Shown here piece by piece: positions 34,323 to 43,676 of a DNA stretch of 64,000 nucleotides. Numbering within the stretch: the first letter of the stretch is position 1; each line of letters starts with the position of its first letter. The notes beneath the pieces were generated by a model, which searched no databases, was not told where the DNA came from, and was given only the letters and a program-made list of their open reading frames with translations. Source of the stretch: Furcasterigmium furcatum (taxonomy: Eukaryota; Ascomycota; Sordariomycetes; Glomerellales; Plectosphaerellaceae); contig BCIA01000005.1 in assembly GCA_001599815.1 (NCBI GenBank), positions 1,281,088 through 1,345,087 on the forward strand, given 5' to 3'. The position numbers and the translations under genes are program-made.

Positions 34323-34786
34323 GAAGTCTCCGGAATCGTTTCGCTGATTGCTTCAAGTCCAAGTGCCCTGAACAGATCTTACATGCCAGCATACTCTTTT
34401 TAAACGGTCAAGACAACAAAATAGAAATGAAACACGGGGCAAATGCGGCGGACCATTGACCTCACTATTTCCAGCCCCGCGAATCTTCGCACTCCGCGGT
34501 GGTCGGCGAACTCCTCATGTGACCTCCTGAGGCCGGCGGGACGGTCACGGTGCCCGCTCCGCCCCCGCCTCCCCCTAGTCCCCGCATCACATCCAGGGGC
34601 CGCCCCCCTGACGGACGAGGAGCCAGTCCCACAGAGCCCAGCCGGGGAACTTCAAGTTGAGGCCGACGACCGAGTAGCTCCTTGAAGTTGTGGTGCCCTT
34701 TCTCTGCATTACAAGGCTATTTTCTCGCTTTATTTTGCAACCCCACGAACGCCGCCCGCCCGCCTCGTCACCAACAAATCTCGAAC
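34323..34786. other. Divergent promoter between the AhpD-like gene and the cytochrome b5-ACAD gene
   Basis: About 460 bases shared by two genes transcribed away from each other, so co-regulation is possible. It contains GC-rich CGG/CCG motifs of the type Zn2Cys6 factors bind (for example CGGCGGG near 34532), but such motifs are frequent in this GC-rich DNA and I do not claim a site. Confidence 0.4.
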
Positions 34787-36496
34787 ATGTCCGCAGCAAC
34801 GAAGACTTACACCAGAGAGGACGTCCAGCAGCATGCCTCTCCCGACTCGCTCTGGTGCATCATCGACAGCACGGTTTATGACCTGACCGATTTCGTCGGT
34901 GCGCATCCCGGCGGCGAGGCAGTGTTACTCGAGGTGGCTGGGAAGGATGCAACTGTCGCCTTCTACAACCTGCACCGTCATGAAGTTCTCGTCAAAAACG
35001 ACGACTTGATCATCGGATCGATTGAGGGGGAGAAATCACAAGTCATCACTCCAAAGCCTGGGGATCTGAGCCAGGTTCCGTACGGAGAACCGCTGTGGCT
35101 TGCGCGCCCGTTCCGCAGCCCCTACTTCAAGGATTCACACCATCGCCTGCAGCAGGCGATGCGGGAGTTCACAGACACTCATCTGTACCCGGAAGCACAG
35201 GAATGCGAGTCTACAGGACGCTTTATCAGTCAAGTAATGATTGACAAGATGAGCGAGCTTGAGATATTACGCATGCGCATGGGCCCCGGCAGACATCTCC
35301 ACGGTGTTACTCTCATGGGCGGTGTTCTCGAGGGAGAAGACTTTGACTACTTTCACGACTTGATCGTGACTCAGGAACTGGCTCGGGTGATGGCCAGGGG
35401 GTTCCAGGAAGGCAACATGATGGGCATGACCATTGGCATGCCCGCCGTACTGAACTTTGCCCGGGACGAGGCTTGGCAGAAGGCCGTCTGCGACGACGTC
35501 TTCAGCGGGCGAAAGAAAATATGCCTGGCCATCTCAGAGGCCTTTGCGGGTTCAGATGTTGCGAGAATCCACACCACGGCTGAAAAGACTCCGGACGGAC
35601 AATTTTATGTTGGTGGACTTGCCCTACAGAGTTGTTCTTACGCCGCTAACACCTCATCTCGACAGATTGTCAACGGCTCCAAGAAGTGGATTACAAACGG
35701 GAGCTGGTCGGATTTCTTCGTCACTGGTGTCCGGACCGAAAAGGGACTCAGTGTTCTGCTCATCGAACGAGGCGAAGGAGTCGAAACAAAGCCCATCAAG
35801 ACATCATACTCCGCAACAGCTGGCACAGCGTACGTCACCTTCGACAACGTCAAGGTCCCTGTGGCCAATCTGCTGGGAGAAGAGGGCCAAGGAATGCGCA
35901 TCATTCTGAGTAATTTCAATCATGAACGATGGATGCTCGTCTGTAAGTATTTCACGTTAGGACCTTGATGAAACCCTCACATACTAACAGCTAGAAAAGG
36001 CTTCAGCACCCGTTGGGCAAGAATGATCGTTGAGGAAACTCTCAAGTGGGCCAACCAGCGTCGTATATTTGATCAACGCCTTGTGGACCAGCCTGTGGTC
36101 CGTCAAAAGTGAGTGTATACGCCCTGGCCTATCCGCAGTACATGCGCTAACAGGCAAAGACTGGCCAAACTGATCTCGCTCTTGGAGGCAAGTCAGGCAT
36201 GGCTGGAAGCTGTGACCTACCAGATGTGCCATATGCCATACGAGGAACAGGCGAAACATCTCGCAGGGCCGATCGGTCTGTTGAAGATGAACGCCACCCG
36301 GGCTGCCCATGAGATCGCCGATGAAGCAGTCCAGATCTGGGGCGGTCGTGGAATAACGCAAACGGGGATGGGTAAGTTTGTCGAGATGTACAACAGGGCA
36401 TGTAAGTTTGATTCTATCCTCGGAGGATCTGAGGAAATTCTGGGGGACCTCGGTGTCAGACAGGCCTTGAAACACTTCCCAAAGTCGATGCTGTGA
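34787..36496 (+). CDS. Cytochrome b5-acyl-CoA dehydrogenase fusion protein
   Basis: Four exons: 34787-35608, 35666-35942, 36000-36108, 36154-36496; 516 residues. Residues about 6-85 are a cytochrome b5 domain with the haem motif FVGAHPGGEAVLLEVAGKDA and the second His in NLHRHE. The rest is an acyl-CoA dehydrogenase: LAISEAFAGSDVARIHTTAE, DGQFYIVNGSKKWITNG, TAYVTFDNVKVPVANLLGEE, WANQRRIFDQRL, EIADEAVQIWGGRGIT and a final YNRACKFDSILGGSEEI. The b5 domain may take electrons directly from the flavin in place of ETF. This is a known fungal architecture, but its partner and substrate are not settled to my knowledge. The first intron (57 bp) has no stop and is a multiple of three, so its retention would insert 19 residues. 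No clear PTS1 (ends KSML). Confidence 0.94.
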
Positions 36497-36611
36497 CATG
36501 GTAGGTAGTCTCAAGGGACTGGCAACCAAGAGAAGGACTTTGAATAGTAACTATAGAAGACATCTATTCTAACAAAAGTACATTCACGGCCAATATTCTC
36601 TGCTTGATAGA

Positions 36612-37631
36612 TCACTCCTTAACCAACTCTAGTGCTACATCACGGAACTCATCAGCAAACTGCAATTTGCTCGTCCATTCCGACGGAATCTCCTCGATAC
36701 CATCTCGAGACCCAAGGAGGCCCCCGGCAACAGCCCCATTGGTGTCCGTATCATGCCCAATTCGCACAACGTCCACCAGTACGTCTTCAAGACTCCTCTG
36801 ATCCAGCACCGCGGCGACGGCCAGGATGAGCGACCCGAGGACAAAACCACCAAACTTCCCTTTCAGGTCGCTCGGCGGTCCTTCTCCGGCCGTGTCGGGT
36901 ATCGAGAGCTCCCTTCCTCGACGTATGGCAGCCGTCACAGGACCTCCGTCGCCTTCCAGCTCCAGCGCAACAGCCTCCCCTGCGGCCACAGCACCGACTG
37001 GTGAGGTGCCTGAGATGAGCTGGGCAGCAATGGTGTTGTAGGCTGCGCAGGCGACCGTGCACCGCGGGTCGTCGTGGGTGACGCGACTGATACGCATCGA
37101 CTCTTCGACGAGGAGAGAAGGGGAGGGCTGGAAGAGCGCGGTCGGGATACAGCGCATGAGGCTTCCGTTCCCGGCGCTTCCTTCACCGGAACCTGCTTTT
37201 GACGGATCCCGCGTCCTCTTGTAGAGCCGGAGGCCCTTGGCCGTCGCGTTTCCGATGTCCACGGGCCTGGATCCCCGAACGCGGTCCGGCCAGTCCCCTT
37301 CGAGCCACTTGACGAAGTAGTCGGCCGCCATCTTCACCACGTCCTTCTCCTCCTTCGCGGAAGACGACTCGGTTGCTGGCTGGTCAGACTGACTCCGCCT
37401 GAGGTCACGGTAGGCGAGCAGGACGGCACGGGTCATGTCCGTGTCGTCGGTGGCATGGCCGGGGGGCCATCGGAGAAAGCCGCCGCCGATGATGGAGCGG
37501 AGACCCGATGGGTATTCTGAGCGAATGGAGGTCTGCGTGCGGAACTCGAGGGCCGCGCCGAGGGCGTCGCCGGCATGCACGCCCAGGAGAGCGCCGATCG
37601 TGCGGGATTGGCGCGGCGTCAGTTCTGACAT
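36612..37631 (-). CDS. ADP-ribosylglycohydrolase family protein
   Basis: Single exon, 339 residues, ATG at 37631 (MSELTPRQSRTIGALLG). The family fold is clear: GVHAGDALGAALEF near the N-terminus; the metal-binding ATDDTDMT motif; GSAGNGSLMRCIP; VTHDDPRC; and the C-terminal HDTDTNGAVAGGLLGS, whose Asp residues complete the binuclear magnesium site. Members remove ADP-ribose from proteins or cleave related O-acetyl or alpha-NAD substrates; the exact substrate cannot be inferred. No targeting signal. It converges with the cytochrome b5-ACAD gene, with only 115 bp between stop codons, and diverges from SEC63. Confidence 0.95.
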   Translation of the reverse strand: MSELTPRQSRTIGALLGVHAGDALGAALEFRTQTSIRSEYPSGLRSIIGGGFLRWPPGHATDDTDMTRAVLLAYRDLRRSQSDQPATESSSAKEEKDVVKMAADYFVKWLEGDWPDRVRGSRPVDIGNATAKGLRLYKRTRDPSKAGSGEGSAGNGSLMRCIPTALFQPSPSLLVEESMRISRVTHDDPRCTVACAAYNTIAAQLISGTSPVGAVAAGEAVALELEGDGGPVTAAIRRGRELSIPDTAGEGPPSDLKGKFGGFVLGSLILAVAAVLDQRSLEDVLVDVVRIGHDTDTNGAVAGGLLGSRDGIEEIPSEWTSKLQFADEFRDVALELVKE

Positions 37632-38289
37632 GGTTGGCTGAGTGGTTGCTGAGCTCTACGTGTTGTTTGTATCTTCTGCCGTGGAAGCTCCGTTGCTGTG
37701 TTTCTGTGGGTGGAAAGATATGTTTAAGTACCTGCTCCTGGAGGCAATAGGCAACAGCCAGAATGGAAACCCAACTTCTTACTGAAGTTCATTGCATAGC
37801 CACAAAGGTGGGAGGATTTGCCCTGTTTGTTTATGCACATCACGAGGGGGCGTCATTAGGCCAGCACCGTGTCATCACCTGGATCTCTGTCTGAAAGGTG
37901 TCCAAAGGTGATCAAAGCGGACAACAACGTCGAATTTGGCCGAGTCTCCCTTCCTTCAGGAGACGTCGCGAAGAGGTTGCTGAGCCTCAATGACGCAGCC
38001 AGCCGACTGTGCACCGCCACGGTGTGGCACGCGCTAAGAATCACCCCGCCATGCCGCTGGACCTTATTATTATGTCAGGAAGGACAGATTTCCATTGCCG
38101 GCGGCCCAGCTGGTTCCGGGGTCCGTGCGCACCCCTGCGGCCAATTAGCGGCGGCAGCACCTCGAACTTGCCATTCAGTTCCATAGGATCGAGCTTCCAG
38201 GTTCCTTATAATATTTCGAGGCCACGATAGTCAGTTGCGCATGCGACAATCTTGACAAACCACTCGTTCACCACCGCCGCGCCGCCACC
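37632..38289. other. Divergent promoter between the ADP-ribosylglycohydrolase and SEC63
   Basis: About 660 bases, no gene seen. A short, C-rich leader with ACCATGAG context precedes SEC63; GTTCCTTATAATATT at about 38201 is the most AT-rich motif. Confidence 0.4.
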
Positions 38290-40556
38290 ATGAGCTCCGG
38301 GTACTCCTACGACGAGCAGGTCCGCAACCCCCCTCTCCCGCTCTCTCGCAGGCCTTTCTGACTCTCCCTCCCAGGCGCAATTCTTCCCCGTCTTCATCCT
38401 CACCCTGACGGGCCTGGTCACGCTCCCGCTCACATACACCCTCCTCTTCCCCGCGAAGGACATCGAGGCCAAGGCGCCCCGGATCAAGTCCGACTACAAG
38501 CCCAAACATGAGGCCCTGATACAGGCACAGCGCAATGCGCAGAAGCGCAGGCAGCGGAGGGTCATCCGCGCCCTCTTCGTCCTGGCCGGCTGGGCCATCA
38601 TGGCCGGCATGATCTACCTGATCATCACCACCCAGCGACAGACAATCAAGATCTGGAACCCATACGACATCCTGGGCATCTCCGACGTGCGTCCATTCCG
38701 CCTCCCTCCACCCCTACCCAGCCGCCACGCCCGCTAACCAGCTAACTCCCTCCCAGTCCGCAGATGAGAAGCTCATCAAGAAGACCTACAAGAACCTCTC
38801 CCGGAAAATGCACCCCGACAAGGTCAAGCCCGACCCTGCTAAGAACGAGACCATCGAGTCCCTCAACGAGATCTACGTCGAGATCTCAAAGGCCTACCAG
38901 GCCCTCACCGACGAGGAGGTCCGAAACAACTTCATCCAGTACGGCCACCCCGACGGCAAGCAGAGCATGAGCATCGGCATCGCCCTGCCCAAGTTCATCG
39001 TCTCCGACGGCAACGGCAAGTTCGTCGTGCTCCTCTACACCGCCCTCCTCGGAGTCCTGCTGCCCTACCTCGTCGGCTCGTGGTGGTACGGCACGCTCAG
39101 GATGTCCAAGGAGGGCGTCCTCATGGAGAGCGCCAACAACCTCTTCCGCGGCTACCAGGACGGCATCGACACCGGCGGCGTCATCACGGCCCTCAGCGCT
39201 GGCAAGGAGTTCGACAATGTCCTGAAGGGCGACAAGGCCGACTCCGGCCTGTCCAAGATCGAGTCGAGGATATCCGACGTCGGCCTGTCCACCAAGGACA
39301 AGCACGCCCTGGAAGATCTCGACAACGGCGTCCGCCGCAAGGCGCTGGCGCTCCTGTGGGCGTACCTCGGCCGCGTCGACCTCGACGATCCCGCCCTCGA
39401 CAGCGCCAAGTACGAGGTCGCTCCCATCGCCCACTCCCTGAACCGCTCCTTCTCCGTCATCGCCCTCGCCTTCGGCAACACGTCGCCCATCATCTCCTCG
39501 TTCCTCTCCAGCCAGCACCTCGTCCAGGCCATGCTGCCCAAGTCCTCGCCCCTCCTCCAGCTCCCCCACTTCACCCCGGCGGTCGTCAAGTCCGTCGACG
39601 GCGACTCCAAGGTGCACCTCACCCTCCAGCAGTTCATGGACCTCCCCGAGGCCGACAGGCGGCGCGTCGCCGTGGGCAAGGGTCTGCTGTCGGACGCCCA
39701 GTACAAGGAGGCCGTCAGCGTGGCCAAGCAGCTCCCCAACCTCCGCGTGGCCAAGGCCTTCTTCAAGGTGACGGGCGAGAAGTTCATCATCCCCTCGTCC
39801 CTCGTCACCTTCGTCGTCAAGGGCCGCTTCATCCCCCCCGGCAGCCAGAACATCCCCGCCGTCAACGAGCTGGACCTCGAGGACGTCGACCCCGCCGAGG
39901 ACGACATGGAGGCGTACGTCGGCCGCAAGAAGGTCGTCGTCAAGGGCCCCGACGGCAAGCCCCACGCCGTCGAGAAGAAGAACGTCCTGCCCCCGCTGGC
40001 GCACGCGCCCTACTTCGCCCGCGACCACGCCCCCCGGTGGTCCGTCTTCCTGACCGACTCCAAGCAGGGCAAGATGGCCGTGCCGCCCTTCCACTTCTTC
40101 GAGTTCGACCAGCCCATCTTCGACGAGCAGGGCAACCCCACCTTCAACATGCAGACCCTCAAGGCCCAGTTCGCCGCGCCGCCGCAGGCCGGCCACTACA
40201 CCTTCGTCATGCACCTCGTCTGCGACAGCTACGTCGGCTTCGACACCAAGATGGAGGTGACCCTCGTGGTCGAGGAGGCGAGCAAGGCCGCCACCATGGC
40301 GGCGGAAGACGAGATCAGCGAGCCCGACGAGGGTGAGTTCCCCCCAGCCGCTTTTGATGTATTCGAGCACAGAGCACTAACACGTCGCACAGATTCCCTC
40401 GCCGGCCAGATGAGCGCCCTCAAGGGCGGCAGCGTGCCGGGCGCGACGAAGCCGCGGAGGAAGGCGGCCGAGGAGTCGGACGACGAGAGCGGCACGGACG
40501 ACGACGAGGCGGACGACACGAGCGAGACGAACACGGACACGGAAGACGAGTCTTAG
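38290..40556 (+). CDS. sec63: Sec63, ER translocon J-domain subunit
   Basis: Four exons: 38290-38319, 38375-38686, 38757-40332, 40393-40556; 693 residues. Exon 1 codes only for MSSGYSYDEQ. Three membrane segments are visible: FFPVFILTLTGLVTLPLTYT, ALFVLAGWAIMAGMIYLII and FVVLLYTALLGVLLPYL. Between the second and third lies a lumenal J domain (NPYDILGISD..., about 104-180) with the obligatory HPD at 133-135, which stimulates BiP/Kar2. The Brl domain follows the last membrane segment. The C-terminus is strongly acidic (DDESGTDDDEADDTSETNT), the usual Sec62-binding tail. It works with Sec61 in post-translational import into the ER. Length and order match yeast Sec63. Confidence 0.97.
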
Positions 40557-41194
40557 GGTGGTTACGTGGGCGCGCCGGCGAACCGGGAAAAATTGGGAAA
40601 CGGGAACATGGATGCATTGATATCAGCGCGCCGGGGTAGCGGCTGTGTAGAAGTGGTAAATCAAATAATACCCAGATAAGCGCTGACTGAGGGGTGTTGC
40701 TCGACCGTGAGGGTGAGGCTTGTGATGTGTCACTCGGCCTCATGTTTGTCCTGGGCAGCGTGGTGTTGCTTCGTGGCAAGAGGTCGGAGAGTGAGGAAAG
40801 AGCGTGAACCTACTTTGCATCTGGTTGCCAAGGGGGACTGCTCCTGAAGCAAGGAGCCCATGAGATTCTTGCCGCGGCTGCCTTCTTTCCCTTTCCGCTC
40901 CTGCACTTGCACCAAAAACATCGCACCTTCCAGGTTTCTTCCGAACTTGAAAGTTGAACCCAATCGAGTCAATTTTTTGAACTCCCAGGGCATTTCTACT
41001 TCAAGTTCCATCCCTCTCTTGAACTTCCCCCTCCCTCAACTGTGTAACCTCCAACCGCGAGTTGCTTCACCTCCTACTTTATCTCTTGTCCCTTCACCCT
41101 TTGCGTGGACTCCGCGCCTCGAGCAGAACGGATTTGTTTCCCGGTTTCGCCACACAACATCAGACCGAGACGATTCGACAAAACACCAAGCAGC
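40557..41194. other. Intergenic: SEC63 3' region and leader of the zinc-finger gene
   Basis: About 640 bases. The first part is a likely 3' UTR (AAATAATACCC near 40665); from 40860 it becomes a pyrimidine-rich leader. No gene seen. Confidence 0.4.
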
Positions 41195-42232
41195 ATGTCT
41201 TCCGGGCTATTGATGGAGTTTGAGGGATCCAAAATCAATGATCCCATCAAGATAGGATCTTCTTCACCCGAAATCGCTGCGCATCATACGTCTGCGGACA
41301 TGATGCTTCCCGGAGACGAGCAGCCAGCTGCGCAGAATGAAGCAACTACAATGGACGGACCTGCTTCCGACAATGAGAGCAATGCGCACCGGGACAAGAG
41401 GGTTCGGCGTGGCCAGCCCAGCCCCGACAGGGCTGAGCCCAGAGTCTGGCTGAGAGTTGCTGCGTGCCCCGCGGACCAGGAGCCATTCGACGAGGTCAAC
41501 GATGTTCTCTACAATTCGGGGGTCTCTGCCAGACGGGCGAGCAGGCAGGAGGTTTACCGGGACTGTTACGCTGAGCTAGAGCTCGGCCCACGCCTCATTC
41601 CCGTCCCGGACGACAAGCGCCGACTCCTCTGCCCGCTGTACGCAAAGGATCCCACAGTCTGCGAAGCCGACTACACCCTGACATCGATTGAAGAACTCCT
41701 CGTTCACCTGGAAGATGAGCACTCGCATCCAGAGTCTTACTGTCCCGTCTGCTGGGAAGAGTTCGAGACGTATGAGGCCCGTGACGAACACATCCGCAAA
41801 CGCAACTGCGCACCGAAGCCGAAGCCCATGTCTTGGGGACTCAACGATGCTCAGCTCTTACATTACCGCGTTATTCTCTCCCACGATTGGAGAGTGAGGG
41901 CCGTCTACGACGCGATCTTTCGGGGGCTGCAGCCCGGCGTTCAACGTGCTGCTTCGATGTACTGGGATAACTACACATCCTTTGTCATCCAGACTGTCGT
42001 TTCTGTACTCGACCCACCGAGGGTCAAGATGATTCTGTTGGAACGCAGGAGGTCAGACAACGCCTCGGAGCCTACCAGGCAGGAACTCAACGACACGCTG
42101 GAGCGCTGGCGCAACCAGGTCATCAAGGCATTGCTGATGCCCAGAGCGGAAGAGCATCGGATTCTCTTTGAACGCCGGAACGCTATGGCCGTCAAGCAAG
42201 AACCTGCCACCAGAGGATCGGACAGCAACTAG
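41195..42232 (+). CDS. C2H2-like zinc-finger protein of unknown function
   Basis: Single exon of 345 residues, ATG 41195 (GCAGCATGTC). The frame is open upstream but without homology-like content. An acidic, disordered N-terminus is followed by a conserved-looking block RLLCPLYAKDPTVCEADYTL, a His-rich helix (LLVHLEDEHSHPESYC) and a finger-like motif YCPVCWEEFETYEARDEHIR ending KRNC. That is a C-x2-C...H...C arrangement rather than perfect C2H2. A helical region about 230-310 (LSHDWRVRAVYDAIFRG) contains no motif I know. Such proteins form large families in Sordariomycetes, with no defined role. It converges with ARL2. Confidence 0.7.
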   Translation: MSSGLLMEFEGSKINDPIKIGSSSPEIAAHHTSADMMLPGDEQPAAQNEATTMDGPASDNESNAHRDKRVRRGQPSPDRAEPRVWLRVAACPADQEPFDEVNDVLYNSGVSARRASRQEVYRDCYAELELGPRLIPVPDDKRRLLCPLYAKDPTVCEADYTLTSIEELLVHLEDEHSHPESYCPVCWEEFETYEARDEHIRKRNCAPKPKPMSWGLNDAQLLHYRVILSHDWRVRAVYDAIFRGLQPGVQRAASMYWDNYTSFVIQTVVSVLDPPRVKMILLERRRSDNASEPTRQELNDTLERWRNQVIKALLMPRAEEHRILFERRNAMAVKQEPATRGSDSN

Positions 42233-42527
42233 GTCGCCAAGTGACGTGACCCGAACGAAGTCTCTGTGTGGAGGGCGAAGGATCAAAGGAAGGACGAGAT
42301 GGCTGTGGGAGTATCCGTGATTGACGGTGAGCAAGGGCTCGCACTAAATAGCGGCGAACAAGAGACAACAATCTGTCAGGGTAGCTTGCGGGCATAGGAT
42401 ATGCCCTGGGAGGATGTCACCGAAAATCAATCGTCCCATTTGATTCCGCTCTCACTTCTTGTGAAACCATCCATGATGTTTCTAATCCGGGGTATCTCGC
42501 ATCGTTCCAGCACGGTGATGTCTTCGT

Positions 42528-43333
42528 TCAGTACAAGAACAGGCGCTTCTTCGCGTCGTCCACCACCCACGCCAGGCCCTCCTCGAGGTTCGCTCCCGTC
42601 ATGGCGCTGCAGCGGAGGATGTTCCACCGATGCGTGCGGATCGAAGCCAATTGCAGGCCCTGCTGGTGTCAGAAACCCGAACCTCAGCCGCGGAAAGACG
42701 TGCCATACCTGCAGAATCTCCTCCTCGTCCATGCACCCGTTCACGTCCGTCTTGTTCGCGAAGACGAGCAGACTCGCCCCGGAGAGGCGCTGTCGAGATG
42801 TCAGCAGGGCATTCCGAGAGCATCATATGGCAGCAAAGGCGAAGCGACCGACCTCTTCCTGCAGCAGCCCCTGCAGCTCCTCCCGGCAATCGTCGATCCG
42901 CAGCCGGTCCGTCGCGTCGACGACCCAGATCAGCGCGTCCGTCTTCTCGAAGTAATTCCGCCAGTACGACCGGAGGGTCTTCTGGCCGCCGACATCCCCT
43001 GGAATGGTCAGTGCCTCAATTACAACTCATACCAGGGAAGTGCGTACATATGTTCAGCTTGTATCTGCGACGCCCGTCAGCCTCTCGGTCAGCGTTCGGC
43101 AGAGGGGCAGCTCACCCGTCATAATCAATCGTCTTGATGATGAACCCCAGCGTCGGACTGACGGTGTTCACATCCTCATTCATGATCTTCTTGACGATGG
43201 TTGTTTTCCCCGCGTTGTCCAGGCCCCTGAGACAGGATCAGCGAGGAACTTGGGATGGATGAGGGGAGACGGACAGCAGCAGGATGCGCATCTCCTTGTC
43301 CTTGAGACGGGCCTTGCGGAGGATGGAAAGCAT
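42528..43333 (-). CDS. arl2: ADP-ribosylation factor-like GTPase Arl2
   Basis: Six exons from the minus strand: 43333-43275, 43226-43116, 43064-43048, 42998-42853, 42789-42709, 42659-42528, all GT-AG and in phase; 181 residues. Start MLSILRKARLKDKEMRILLL is the Arl2 signature rather than Arf, since no Gly-2 myristoylation site is present. Motifs: GLDNAGKTT (P-loop), SPTLGF (switch I), WDVGGQKTLRSYWRNYFE (switch II), NKTD, and the C-terminal CSAMTGANLEEGLAWVVDD. It ends KRLFLY. Arl2 acts with tubulin cofactor D in tubulin folding and microtubule regulation. The 17-bp third exon is unusually small. Identification rests on the long family matches. Confidence 0.95.
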
Positions 43334-43676
43334 GGTGAACCGATGAACAGATGGCTGCAGAAAATGGGCGGGATCATACCATTTTCATGGCTTCGGTGTC
43401 GAATGGAGGAAGGTGATGCTTCACGGAGGCGATGATGCAGTTGTTGAATTTCCACACGTGATTGGATTGGGCAGTCGGTGAGTCGGTGAGGGCCCCCTAT
43501 TAGTGCCCCTCCTCAACGACTTCACCACCAAAATAGAAGTCCGTCCGAGTAAACCCTGAGCCCCGAACATTTCCCTTGTAATTCCACCAAGCAAATGTAC
43601 GAAACTGCATGCCTCCAGCCTCCGGATTCCTCCTCCCCGAAATAACCGCCACTCTCTTCATCACCTCTCCCCTTGC
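43334..43676. other. Intergenic: ARL2 promoter and 3' region of the GNAT gene
   Basis: About 340 bases between two minus-strand genes; nothing beyond a likely ARL2 promoter and the 3' region of the GNAT gene. Confidence 0.35.

Noticed and set aside
38886..40370. Long open frames on both strands over SEC63 (494 codons minus, 418 codons plus)
   Set aside because: They are shadows of the strongly biased SEC63 codons (C/G third positions) and contain only Gly/Asp/Arg-rich nonsense; the Sec63 frame has all family motifs.
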